Below, in pieces: positions 36,765 to 49,363 of a stretch of 64,000 nucleotides of DNA (positions within the stretch are counted from its first letter, which is position 1; every line of letters begins with the position of its first letter). The notes under the pieces are model-generated. The model searched no databases. It saw only the letters and a list, made by a program, of their open reading frames with translations, and had not been told where the DNA came from. The DNA comes from Bombus terrestris (taxonomy: Eukaryota > Arthropoda > Insecta > Hymenoptera > Apidae), in the NCBI RefSeq assembly GCF_910591885.1, contig NC_063280.1:8742001-8806000 (forward strand), given 5' to 3'. A program made the translations under genes and the position numbers.

Positions 36765-37886
36765 TATTTTTTTTATGGAAATTCTACTGTAAATATTCGA
36801 TTAGAATAAATTACACGTCGGAAAATACAAGAGCATTTTAATGGTTTTTACTTCCAATATAAATTTTATAATATTTATGTATCTCTAAATATATACACAC
36901 ATATAACAAAACAATTTATAAAATATATATATTCATATTTATAGGAAAAAGAGAAGGTACTGCAAATATCAGGATCGATAAATTAAAATATTGAAATGTT
37001 CTTTTATTACTTTTAAATCTTTATCTATATTAAAATTTGTATATAAAAAATGTAGATATATTATTGACAGACAAAAAAGCACGTGGTAAGAAACAGCAAG
37101 GTTATGCATCGCTTCATTAATTTCATAACACGTGGAAACCTGTTGCTTGAGAGATCAGAAAATAAAATACACTTTATTTGTATATATTGTATATATATTG
37201 TAAATGGAATATCGTTAATAGCAAGTAACTTTACTTTCAACTATTATTTCGACGATATTTAATACTACATAATTTAACTTAAAATCCTATTGTGCAATTC
37301 GATTATTTTATTTGTGTTTAAAATATTTTTGACAATAATATTCTTCCATAGAACTTTATACCCTTGTTTTCTTGTGTTACATGTTTACGAAAATGTATTT
37401 TTCTATTTGTTTATAGCTAGTACGATAACGTCTGTTTTGTAAAACATGACGTAGATATAATCCAAGTATTATTATTAGTTTCGTTTAAAGATTTTAAATG
37501 GTATCAATATATATATTTCATAATCGAAAATATTCAAAAGTATTTAATTTTAAATTATTTTTAATAATAAAAAATACAGTTGAAATATATAATTTCAGTA
37601 GAAACAGAGAATGCTATATTGAGTAACATGCTCTTTTGACCTCAACTCATACTTTTGATATTATTGTTATGATACAAGCATACTATTTTGCAATTATTAC
37701 ACTGATAAATTGAGATAATTCACTGACTCGCTTGCCAGTTCACTCTAGGGGGTCTTAATAATTGTAATTAATTATCAGTTTCATATATCATATTATATTG
37801 TCACGTTTATTACTCTTGTCCTTTTGTATTGTGTTTTTTAATTCTTTTATGTACTATATCATTCTGTAATTCTCAGTTTTTAGATC
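36765..37886. other. Intergenic between MED25 and PFAS
   Basis: About 1.1 kb of AT-rich sequence. It should hold the MED25 3' UTR and PFAS promoter. I see nothing coding. Confidence 0.6.
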
Positions 37887-40800
37887 ATGGATATTATAAG
37901 GTTCTACAAAGTACCTGGTTTAAAGTCAGGTCAATTTAAAAGCAAATTTAACAGTCTTGTTCAAATAACAAATCTGATTAGTGGTTTGGAAACTGAATTG
38001 TGTTACTATATTGAAGTTAAAGAACCTCTGAGTGCAGAAGAATTGGCAATCTTAAAATGGATTTTAACTCCTCCTTTGGAATCACAAAGTTTGAAGAATT
38101 CCAGTGCATTTGATAAAAAATTAAATAACTGCTTTATTATTGAAATTGGACCAAGGTAAGATAAGTAATAAAAGAACTATTTGACAATAATATTTAAAAT
38201 TGGAATTAAATAATTTTTATGTTGTTACAGATTGAATTTTTCTACAGCATTTTGTAGCAATGCTGTATCAATTTGTAGATCTGTGTATTTAGACAAAGTA
38301 ACAAGAATTGAGGCAGTAACTAGATACTGTATTAAACACAATGGAGTAATTGATAAAGAAATTGAAGATGCTGTGTGTAAATAGAATAGTATTTATTGAA
38401 TATAAGAAATATACATCTCTTACATTTGTTTCTTTATTTAGATAACAGATGTACTGCATGACAAGATGACTGAATGTAGATATATGAAACCAATAGAAAC
38501 TTTTGATCATGGATTTAGACCAGAAAATTGGTTTGAAGTTAATGTTTTGGAAGAAGGAAGAATAGCATTAGAAAAAGTAAATTCGAAACTAGGTATGTGT
38601 TCAAAATGAAATATAATAAAAGATAATAGGTAACTTAAATATCATTTTCAATATTATTTGAACATTTTATTTAGGTTTAGCATTTGACAATTGGGACTTA
38701 AATTTTTACACTGATCTATTTCTTAATAAATTAAAGCGCAATCCAACTAGTGTAGAATGCTTTGATTTAGCACAATCTAATAGTGAACACAGTCGTCACT
38801 GGTTTTTCAAAGGTCGAATGATTGTTGATGGTGAAAAGATGAAACAATCTTTAATTGATATGATTATGGAGACACAGAAATATTCCAATCCAAACAATAC
38901 AATTAAATTTAGTGATAATAGTAGTGCAATTAAGGGCTTTCAAACAAAAGTTTTACGGCCGATAAAGACTTACACATGTAGTCCTTTCTGTTTGGAAAAT
39001 GTAGATCAAGATTTGATATTCACTGCAGAGACTCATAATTTCCCAACCGGAGTTGCTCCATTTAGGTAAATAATTTAGAAATTTCATATAATGTACTTCG
39101 CTCTATGATATGTTTCATAAATATTATTTCAATTTACAGTGGAGCTACAACTGGAACTGGAGGAAGATTGAGAGATATTCAAGGAATTGGTAGGGGAGGA
39201 TATTACATTGCTGGAACGGCTGGTTATTCTGTTGGTAATTTGCATATTCCAGGTTTGTACTTTATATAGCTTATTTACTTTTATAGAAATAGGAAAACGT
39301 CCTATCTTCATTAAATTGTCAATCTCTTTCTTAGGCTACAATTTACCATGGGAGGAAAAGAATCTACAATATCCCAACAATATGGCTTCTCCATTAGAGA
39401 TTATAATTGAAGCCAGCAATGGAGCATCGGATTATGGCAATAAATTTGGAGAACCAGTCATATCTGGTTTTGCTCGTTCATTCGGTATGACGGATGAAGT
39501 TGGTGTGCGACGTGAATGGATTAAACCTATAATGTTTAGTGGAGGATTGGGTACCATGGATGCCAATATGTCTCAAAAAATTTTGCCACAGAAAGGTGAA
39601 TAGAAAATAAAATTTAAATGGTTTTTTTGTACAATGACATTAAAAGAAAAATTAAAAATTTTTGTATATCAGGTATGGAAGTCATTAAAATTGGTGGTCC
39701 TGTTTATAGAATAGGCGTAGGAGGCGGTTCAGCTAGTTCTATTGAGGTAATTTTATATTCCAAAGAATAATGTAACTGATTAATATACATTCTTAATGAT
39801 CCATTAAAAATTATGAAATCTATTATTTTGTTAGGTGCAAGGTGATAATAAATCAGAATTAGACTTCGGAGCCGTACAAAGAGGCGATCCTGAGATGGAA
39901 CAAAAATTGAATAGAGTTGTTCGTGCTTGCACTGAGATGGGACAGCAAAACCCAATACTTAGTATACATGATCAAGGAGCTGGAGGCAATGGTAAATAAA
40001 CATTCTTAGAAGATCATATAATTAGATCGTATATTATAATGTTGAATCATTAATTGTTTGAAATTACATTAGGCAATGTTCTAAAAGAATTAGTAGAACC
40101 CATGGGTGCAGTAATCTTCACAAAGAAATTTGACTTAGGCGATCCAAGCATTAGTACATTGGAGTTATGGGGTGCCGAATATCAAGAAAACGACGCAATT
40201 CTTTGCAAATCAGAAAGCAGTAATTTACTTAACGAAATAGCAGCGCGAGAAAAGTGTCCCATTAATTTTGTAGGGATTGTCACAGGAAATGGGAAAATCA
40301 TTCTTTCAGAAGAGGATAATTGTGATTCATCGAAATATCTAAATGAGAATTACGAACATAAATCGAGGCACCCAGTCGAGTTAGATTTAGAATTAGTACT
40401 TGGAAAAATGCCTCAAAAGGTGAACATAGAAATATAATAAAATAAATTAAATGTAATAATGTTTAAGTAATAATCTTTTTGTACTTTTATAGTCTTTTAA
40501 TCTGCAAAGACAAATAACTCAGTTACCTGCTATCAAGTTGCCTGTAAATCTAACTGTACAAGGTATCTTAGAAAGAGTCCTACGATTGCCTTCAGTAGCA
40601 AGCAAACGATATTTAACTAACAAAGTTGATCGTTGTGTTACTGGACTAATTGCACAACAGCAATGTGTTGGTCCTCTGCATACTCCCCTTGCCAATGTTG
40701 CTGTGACAGCAATATCTCATTTCTCTACGGTAAAAAATATAAAAAATAAGCAAATAAGAAAAATAAAATCAATCAAAGTTAAACAAAAATGCAGCAAACA

Positions 40801-43426
40801 CAATACTATGTGTTTCATCCTACAGGTTGGTATAGCAACTTCTATCGGAGAACAACCGATAAAAGGCCTCGTGAATCCAGCAGCTGGAGCCCGTATGACC
40901 GTAGCAGAAGCGTTGAGTAATTTAGTTTTTGCACGGATTTCAAATATACAGGTAATTTATGAGTATGTATTAATTTAATAAATTTTTATTCTTAGTATCA
41001 CTTATTTTTATATATTTAGGACGTTAAATGCAGCGGAAATTGGATGTGGGCTGCTAAATTACCTGGAGAAGGTGCAGCTTTATATGATGCATGTTCTGCT
41101 ATGTGTTCAATTATGAATGAATTAGGAATCGCAATTGATGGAGGAAAGGATTCTCTTAGCATGGCTGCACGAATTGGGGAGGATGTTGTCAAAGCGCCTG
41201 GTACACTTGTAATTTCTTGCTATGCTCCTTGTCCTGATATACGACAAGTAAGTTGAAATTACTTTGACTTTTATATTTAATATTATTTTCTATTATATTT
41301 TTATTATAGGTAGTAACACCCGATTTAAAAGCTCCTGCAGCTGGAAAAAATGGTTACATATTATTTTTAGATTTATCAAATGGAAAAAGTCGAATTGGTG
41401 GCACAGCTTTGGCTCAGGTTTATAAGTCCCTCGGAAACGAAGTTCCAGATGTACAACGCGTTGACATGTTAAAGAATGCTTTCAAAGCTATTCAACAATT
41501 AATTACAGGTGATTTAATAACTAAATTTATGAAATTTATTCTTCTATTTCAATGGAGGAAATTACTAGTATTTGAAATACTTTTCACTACAACAGAGGGA
41601 AAAGTACTAGCAGGTCATGATATTAGCGATGGTGGACTTATTACATGCCTGCTTGAAATGTGCTTTGCTGGCATATCTGGAATGAACGTGAATATTTCTC
41701 ATAAATCAGGATCTCCTATTGAAATTTTATTTACCGAAGAAGTAGGATGGATACTAGAAATTGATCCAATAAATTACAATTATGTTTTGGAAGTATTTAA
41801 CCAGTTTGATGTTCCTGTATATTTAATTGGACGATCGGAAGGATTTGGATTGTCATCGAAAGCATGTATTTTATACATTGCGTAAATTCACAAAATTATG
41901 TTTATGTAATAAATATTTTATATCCTCAGATAAAAGTTCAAGTACAAGAGAAGATTTTTCTGGAATCAACAGTATTACCGCTAATGAGTCTATGGGAAGA
42001 GACGAGTTATCAATTAGAACGTCGACAAACGAATGTTGAATGTGCACTTCAAGAATTCAGTGGATTACAAGATAGAACTGCACCATGCTATAAATTAACG
42101 TTTAATCCTGACGTTAGATCTACGGCAATTTACAAACATTTATCTTGTTAGTAAAGATTTAATTCGATGCAAAATCTAAAAATTTCTGGATCGTATTTAT
42201 ATTTGTTTGCCATTTCTACAGCAAACATTCCAGTTGCTGTAATAAGAGAGGAAGGCATAAATGGTGATAGAGAAATGGCAGCATCTTTGATAGATGCGGG
42301 TTTCGAAGTTTGGGATGTTACAATGCAAGACTTGTTAAAAGATAAAGTCACATTCGATAGATTCAGAGGAGTTATATTCCCTGGTGGTTTCAGCTATGCA
42401 GGTAAATTATTAATAGATTAATTTTTGTTTTACAAAATGGAAACGAATAAAAATTAATTTAAATTTATTTCAGATGTTTTGGGTTCTGCTAAAGGATGGG
42501 CTGCGAGCCTTTTATTCCATCCATCTCTTCAAAAACAATTAAAATCATTTATTTCTCGAAAAGATACGTTTAGTTTAGGAGTTTGCAATGGATGTCAATT
42601 AATGTCTTTGTTAGGATTGATAGGAAATGAAGACGGTACTATTATTGCATCATTAAAAGAACATGTTTATAAAATTATTAAATACAATTAATGTTTTTAA
42701 TTGCTTTTTTGTGTTGCAGATGATATTAAACAACCAGATATTTTTCTAAGTCATAATGTATCGGAAAGATTTGAATGTCGGTGGAGTACCGTTAGAATTG
42801 ATAAATCGCCATCGATTATGTTAAGTGGAATGGAAAATAGTGTCTTAGGTGTATGGGTCGCTCACGGTGAAGGAAGGTTTACGTTTAGAAATAATGAGGT
42901 TTTAAAGAAACTAAAGGAAAGTCATTGTTTGGCTATTAAATATACTGATGATTATGGTAATCCAACCGAACGATATCCACTTAATCCTAATGGAAGTACA
43001 GGTATTATTTGATTAAATACTTTTTTTAGATTATATAATATTAAAAATAGGGGTTAGCTACATAACATGATTCGTCTTTAAAATCTTTCATGGAGTTTGT
43101 CTTTTTATAAATCTACAAAGGATACTTTAATTTTGCCTTATATACAACTATTAATTTGCAAATATTACTAAAAGAATAATAATAACGAAATTTTGTCTGG
43201 TCATATACAATTAATTCTGTGATCTATATAATATTTATGATTAATTACAGAGGGCATTGCTGGTATCTGCTCTGAGAATGGACGACACTTAGCAATGATG
43301 CCACATCCTGAACGGTGTTCACAAATATGGCAATGGCCTTGGAAACCCTCTAATTGGGAGTATACTATTTCGCCATGGCAACGCATTTTCGACAATGCAT
43401 ACGCGTGGTGTGTAACAAATGATTGA
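37887..43426 (+). CDS. PFAS: Phosphoribosylformylglycinamidine synthase (FGAM synthase)
   Basis: Nineteen exons: 37887-38155, 38231-38372, 38442-38592, 38675-39065, 39140-39252, 39335-39595, 39673-39746, 39835-39991, 40073-40419, 40493-40729, 40826-40951, 41020-41247, 41310-41508, 41596-41861, 41930-42146, 42222-42401, 42474-42635, 42720-43001 and 43251-43426. They give 1325 aa, close to the family's usual ~1340. It catalyses the fourth step of cytosolic de novo purine synthesis: FGAR + Gln + ATP to FGAM. Visible are the PurS-like N-terminus, the linker LAQSNSEHSRHWFF, the synthase signatures FTAETHNFPTGVAPF and SGATTGTGGRLRD, GGGSASSIE, SIHDQGAGGNGNVLKEL and LAGHDISDGGL. A class I glutamine amidotransferase domain follows, with FPGGFSYADVLGSAKGW, the nucleophile Cys1157 in GVCNGCQ, and catalytic His in MMPHPER. 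Exon 2 needs the weak donor GTGTGT at 38373 to stay in frame. The intron after 41861 appears to use GC. The Drosophila counterpart is ade2. Confidence 0.97.
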
Positions 43427-43554
43427 GACAATAACTTTTTTTATAACATCTTGCATTAATGCAGTCAGTGTGTAAATAATGTAATCATATATTTTCTAAA
43501 TAATCTATATCACGTTGTTTAACAAATCATAGAGTATTACAGATTACAAAATTC

Positions 43555-43560
43555 TTTATT
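43555..43560 (-). terminator. Candidate poly(A) signal for the GH27 gene
   Basis: AATAAA on the minus strand, about 97 bases past its stop and only about 130 bases from the PFAS stop on the other strand. Confidence 0.5.
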
Positions 43561-43656
43561 TCCTACTTTCTTAACAGAGTATGGTAACGTTCTTTTATCA
43601 AATATTACAAAAAAAGAAGTAAATTACAGATTAAATTCATTAACACTTAGTTCGTA

Positions 43657-46329
43657 TTATTTAAATGAGTTCTGTCTAACTTTGAACAATTGATTTGACG
43701 GCGTAAATTGCGAAAATTGATTTGTGGAGAAAATATCCTCTAAATGTAAATCGCACCGTAATATCACAACTCCGGAAGGATTAACTTTGACTTTTATTTT
43801 TGTTTGCGGCGTTAAAATGCCATAATTCACATCTTCATATAGATCCTACAAATATGAATAGTTACCTTTAACATTTTATACAAACGGTTAAGCGAAAATT
43901 TGTATTAAGTTTTTAATTACATACCTCTACATTGTATCCTCCAGGATATTGTAATCCGAGTTCCTTTAATGTAACGGACACATCAGACGGTGTACCATCC
44001 GTTCTTCTGTTTACGAACGCTATGGCGTAAGAGTAGTAATTCTGATAAACGGGTGTTATAGGTCTTGCCCAAATTTCAATACCTTTGTGCTGAAATTATA
44101 ATAAAGTTTAGATACATTCAAGTCTGGCGTCAGTTATTCATATAAGAAATAAATTTACTAACTTTATAAATTCGTCGACCCTGTATACCTAACGGGTCTT
44201 GATCTACAGCGATGATTTTCCTATTTTGTAAAATAGCTTTGTACTCGGGCCTAATTGTTCGTAGATCAACGGACATTAATAGAGGCGCCGCTAATATTGC
44301 CCATAACGCCATTTGCGTTTTGCTCTGCTCATAACTTAGTCCAAAATTTCCAATAATTAACATATCAGGATCATTCCAATGGCCAGGACCAGCATTTGGT
44401 ACAATTGCATCTTGATTATTTCCATAATAATCTATTATGGTCTCTAAACTATTCCACGAATCTTGTATATCATCAAAATTTCTCCATAAATTACAATGTT
44501 CTGTTATAGCAGTGAAATTTGGCTAAAATTTTGTGCAACTTAGAATTTTATAGCTTTCAGTCTACAATGATATTATATCAGTACCAACCTGCATGCCAGC
44601 ATAAATTTGATAAACTGGCCAACTGCAGGAATATACCATTGGCCGACCAGTTTGGTTTAAATAGAATCCAAATTCAGGATATCCTATAATTTTTCATGAA
44701 TTATAAAGTTAGATCTCTTTCAATAAACATGTAATTATTGATGTTTTAATTATACCTCTATCCATTTCTGAAGGATGTGAATAACATCCATCTAATTTTA
44801 CATAATCAACATCCCATGATGCAAAAGTAAGAGCATCAGTTTCTAAGTATCCCAATATTCCAGGATACCCAGCACATGTGTAGTTACCAAAATCCTCATA
44901 AATTCCAAACTTAAGACCTTTTGAATGAATCTATATAACAAAAATACATAACAATAAGTTTGTAATTCTTGTGGCAAAGAGTTGAATGGTATATTAAAAC
45001 TTACATAATTTGCAAGACTTTTCATACCATACGGGAATCTTTGTCTATCTGGCACTAGCTGACCATTAACACTTCTATCTTTCTCCAGCCAACAATCATC
45101 AACATTGATATATTCATATCCAACTTCTGCATAGCCTTCTGCTACAACAATGTCTGCCATTGTACGAAAGAGCCGATCACTATAAAGTATAAAAATATAT
45201 TCCTCATAATTTTAAACAGATCCATTTCTGTTAAATTGTAATTTGCAATTCATTATATCTTAAAACATGCTTCACTTGTAATATATTAATCTTTTGTTAC
45301 TAATAAAACTCCTTGGACTAGAATACAGATTTATATAATGGCTATAACATAGCTCTAAGTTAAGTTATTAAGAATCATTCTTAAGGTCAGATATTGATGA
45401 ATCATATTTAATATCTTGCAATTTATTCTAATTGGTATCTTGTGAATTGAATAACTATAATTTCAAGATTTCAGTATTTCCATCTTTGAACATTTTCAAT
45501 ATGATATTTATCTTTTTTTAAATATTCTATTATTATTGATGTTGATTAGTTTAATAATGAATATAATAATAAACAAATTATTATAGATTTAAGAAAAAAT
45601 ATACAACTTTGAAAATGTATTTGATATTATAAATAAACACACTGCACAACAAAACAATTTAAATGTATATTAAATTAAAAATTCTTCATATGTATGTCTA
45701 TAAATACAAAAAAAGCTAAAAATTCCAATAAAATATTTTTGACATATGTTTTTTGTGACCAAAAGCATTTCAAAATGCAAAAATATTATTGCATTACGTT
45801 TACATAAATAATGAATAATATTTTATATTCAAAACAACATTAAAACAAAAAGAAAAGTTTCAATGTTTGTATATTTACAAACCAAAAAGAATTCGTAAGA
45901 CACTTATAAATCATATTTCATATTTTTTCTTGCTACCATTAACAATTATAATTTGTAATATTAATCTGTAGACATAAAGGTATATAACAAAGATGCTAAT
46001 GAAGTTTCACTTTATCTTTAAGAATCACATTATAATGTTAAATATCATTCAGATAGAGAGTAGATAATGCTCCAATGTATAACATACTCACAAATATCAA
46101 CTGAAACAGGCTTGCGAAATTCAATTAAAAAAAATGTGCAGAAAGAAACAAAAAAGAGCAACGCTTACCTGATACAATTATCTGGATCATTTTTGCAGTC
46201 TGTATTACACCTGAATCGTTCCCAGGCAAGCCAGCCCATGGGTGGTGTTTTCACCAGACCATTTTCAAGGGCCAATGTCAAATCTGCCACTGACACAATC
46301 AAACACCATATCCATATAATCTGCGACAT
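43657..46329 (-). CDS. NAGA: Alpha-N-acetylgalactosaminidase (GH27)
   Basis: Seven exons, 46329-46169, 45179-45005, 44930-44756, 44683-44589, 44522-44163, 44089-43925 and 43845-43657, give 439 aa, about the human NAGA length (411) plus a short tail. A signal peptide (about 1-20) precedes [13 protein letters not shown], the usual mature start, so it is a secretory or lysosomal glycosidase removing terminal alpha-linked GalNAc or Gal. The GH27 barrel carries nucleophile Asp159 in YVKLDGCY and acid/base Asp220 in [14 protein letters not shown]. Also conserved are [25 protein letters not shown] and [11 protein letters not shown]. The specificity loop reads SCSWPVY (Ser191, Val194); human NAGA has Ser/Ala there and human alpha-galactosidase Glu/Leu, which favours GalNAc. 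The first intron (46168-45180) is about 1 kb and the others are short. The gene is convergent with PFAS. Confidence 0.95.
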
Positions 46330-48756
46330 TCTGCAAAAACGAACACGTTTCTTTCTAACTATTTGAAAAGAAAAACTTTCCACCAATTTTTATAAAACAC
46401 CAAACACTAAATTATCACTGATTTTATGACTCCGGTAGCATAATGCTTGGAAAATCTCGAATAACTTAACAAAAAGAAGAAACACCGTCGGAGTCTAAGT
46501 AGCAAAAAGATCTGATCATTAGGAGCAAAGCAGCATCGCCATCCACATCCTGCACGGCTGTTTGCAGACTGATCTGATATAAGACCTCCAAGCCAAGAGT
46601 ACTTTCACCCAATGCCCCATTTCATTTTTACACACAATCACCGCGTGCTTCAGTAGTGTGAACATTGATTTCCTTTCGTACACATAGCGAGGCGGCTTCA
46701 TATACTAACGCATTAAATCGCCGTTGTAACTATTACAGTACAATTACGCCTAGCAAAGACAATCGTAGCTATTTTATGTCACGAATCTCCTTCATCTTTG
46801 ATTACCTCGAGCGATCGTTGTACTTTGTAAGTGCTATATGTTAGTTTCATGAGGATGAACTACATGATACTGTTACGATTCTACAGTGGGGACACTACGA
46901 TTTGCACTCGGCAGCTTTATAGTTTTAACACGTTCCATGCCGCCATGAACGGCTGTTAGACGTCAATATTTCTAGCGCATGTAAAACAATTGACGGAATG
47001 TATCTTCGGTGGTACACGTGGATTAATTTGAATAGTGCGACATTCAACATATTTAATAACAGAATTGTGTGAATGCGTGTACTGTATCCTTAAAAATATG
47101 TATGATGAAGTTATCAAATTATATTGCATAGCATTGTCGTTGCAATAAGATTGCGTGCTTGTTTGTACCAGGCTTTAATCTTTCGGTCTACATATTCTAT
47201 AAATTCTTTTCAACTGAAAAATATTTGATTTTCAATTACAAATTATTGTTATATTGAATTGAAGGGTGTATTTTTCGAGATATTTTAATGGGAAAAATCT
47301 ATTTTGTGGAAACATGATAAGAAGTAAAGAGAAAAATAGTTGTTACGTAATAATGTGGTGATTAAACGGATGAATGGTTATTAACTTCGAGTCTCGAAGT
47401 TCGAGGAAGCTGACAAACGTTCATTCGAGAATTACAGCGGTTTACGAGACTAGGAATGTTCGTATACGAGTTGCATACGCGAATATAAACTTGACATTTC
47501 AGTGACTGAGAGGGATAACGAGTAACGAGACATGTTGGATTCCAATATAAGGCGGACGCTTGGAACGCGCAACTTTAAGATTCGAGTATTATTAGCTTGG
47601 AGAATATGTGAAAAAGTTACGAAAATGAAACATAAAGAGATGTTGTAAAGATTATATAAAAAAAAAATGTTTACCTTGTATGTATCTACAATGAAATGTC
47701 ATGTAATTTTTTATCTATTATTTATTTTTTAATTATCGTGCAAGATAGTCTTTTATAAAAAGCAAAAATGTGTTTAAAAAGTGATGGAGGCGTTATTTGG
47801 AGTCCAATTCTTGGTCTCCACTGGTTTTACGGCAACTGGCAACGTAACTTTCCATACTTTCATTTTGATTATCTAATCGAATGGAAAAATCAATAGTAGT
47901 AAGATGAATTCAGATATCCTTTTATCGACTGATGATATTGTAGTGATATCGATTTAAAAATATTTTCTAATTAAAATTATGTAAACAAAAATATGAAGTA
48001 AAATAATGATATTAAAAATTTTAATATTGCGAACGAAAAGAAAATTGCAAATAAAAAAATTATATGAAAATATGGATGCTTTTACAATCGTAATAAATCG
48101 ATAACAGGATTGATTTTTAATGCATATCCAAATGATAATTAGTTTATAAATCTTTTTAAGAGATTTTGATGATATATTAAATTTCTTCCTATTAAGTAAA
48201 TAGTTGGATTGTTATTATATAACCATCATTATATGTGATCTAAATACACTCGATTTAATAAACTCAATCAATAAAATCTTTGGCATTTATTATTGATACT
48301 TATTGTGTCATTTAAATTATGTGTATCTTTGAAATCTATAGGATTACTGAATGACGATTTCAAAAGGAACTTTTAATATTCGCCTTGGTATGTTTTAATG
48401 AAAACACTTACTCGTTATAGCACAATGATTTTGACACAAAACACATGTTTTAGACACCGTGTATCGTTTATATACTTGGGAATTTGTATAGATAAGACAA
48501 ATTTACACAAACAATTGTTTCGCTATCGCATAATTTTTCTGTAGATAACAAATTTTTCTATCGTGCTGCTATTTATTTCTTACGAAACGATAACGATAAA
48601 AATAATATTTGAATTCGTTTTGTTTCATTCATATAGCAAATAAATTATATTTATTTTTAAACTTTTCTAAATATATATCGAGAGATTGATAAAACATTGC
48701 GCGGTAGTTTATCAAAGTGCCATACCATCAAGTGTTTACCATAGATGCTAAAACAA
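46330..48756. other. Upstream region of NAGA and intergenic DNA
   Basis: No supported exon. 46330-46900 is less AT-rich and should carry the NAGA 5' UTR and promoter. The rest is AT-rich. Short ORFs (for example 46519-46701, minus) show no family resemblance or splice support. Confidence 0.55.
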
Positions 48757-48852
48757 TAAAACTTCGCATACTACATTCTTTTGCGTATTATACAAATTCT
48801 GTACTTTTTTGCTTTTTTAAGTTCCCCATAAATGTGTAAAAATCCGCAGTCG
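48757..48852 (-). mobile_element. MITE-like family, possible copy D (one end, inverted)
   Basis: Read on the minus strand, this starts GACTGCGGATTTTTACACAT. That differs from copy A's left end at few positions. A segment GTACAGAATTTG then corresponds to copy A's GCACGGAATATG. The other end is not recognisable. Confidence 0.35.
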
Positions 48853-48879
48853 AACGACAATATTTTTCAAATTATTGGA

Positions 48880-49363
48880 TGATTACGCGAGCGAGGTTCG
48901 AATGTGGCGCCGCGGCGCGTCACACCCCCAAATTATTTATTGTCCATCTCACTCGCGCTATGCCTTTCTTTGTTTAACCTCTTCCTTGTTCCCGTTCGGT
49001 CGTTCCCAACCCCCAACAATCCCGCAGCCACCGTCTAACGCGGGGCTGCTGGAGGGACAGTCGGTTTTACCTTGTAAACGAAAACGTGCTCGCCGCACTC
49101 CGGTCGCGCAAATTTTTCTCGTGTCGCGTGTCGAACGCCAATCGAACCGCTTATCAAACGGTTCATCGGTTTAATCCTGCCGATGCGACATGTCATGTGA
49201 GTAACTCGTCGCGCGTTTCTGACGTGTTATGGCGTGGAAGTGGTGGCGAACCATTGCAGTGGAATCGTTCTCGTCCGACGACACCGGGATATATTACCGC
49301 ATTGACGATCAACTGTGTTGAGCCTCCATGGGAACATGAAGATACCACCCCTGTCATGACCCA
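48880..49363 (+). promoter_or_regulatory. CpG-rich patch with possible first exon
   Basis: This patch is GC- and CpG-rich against AT-rich surroundings and ends in ATGACCCAG followed by donor GTACGC at 49364. It could be a promoter and 5' UTR whose start codon (Met-Thr-Gln) precedes a very long intron leaving the window. The longer frame at 49086 shows no family resemblance. No downstream exon was recognised, so this is inference. Confidence 0.3.

Noticed and set aside
41866..41929. Standard GT-AG intron in PFAS using GT at 41866 with AG at 41929
   Set aside because: It shifts the frame and reaches a stop before the glutaminase domain, whose frame is otherwise intact and conserved.
46921..46990. 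TTTAACACGTTCCATGCCGCCATGAACGG stretch recalling some piggyBac-like ends
   Set aside because: No matching opposite end and no TTAA duplication could be found nearby.
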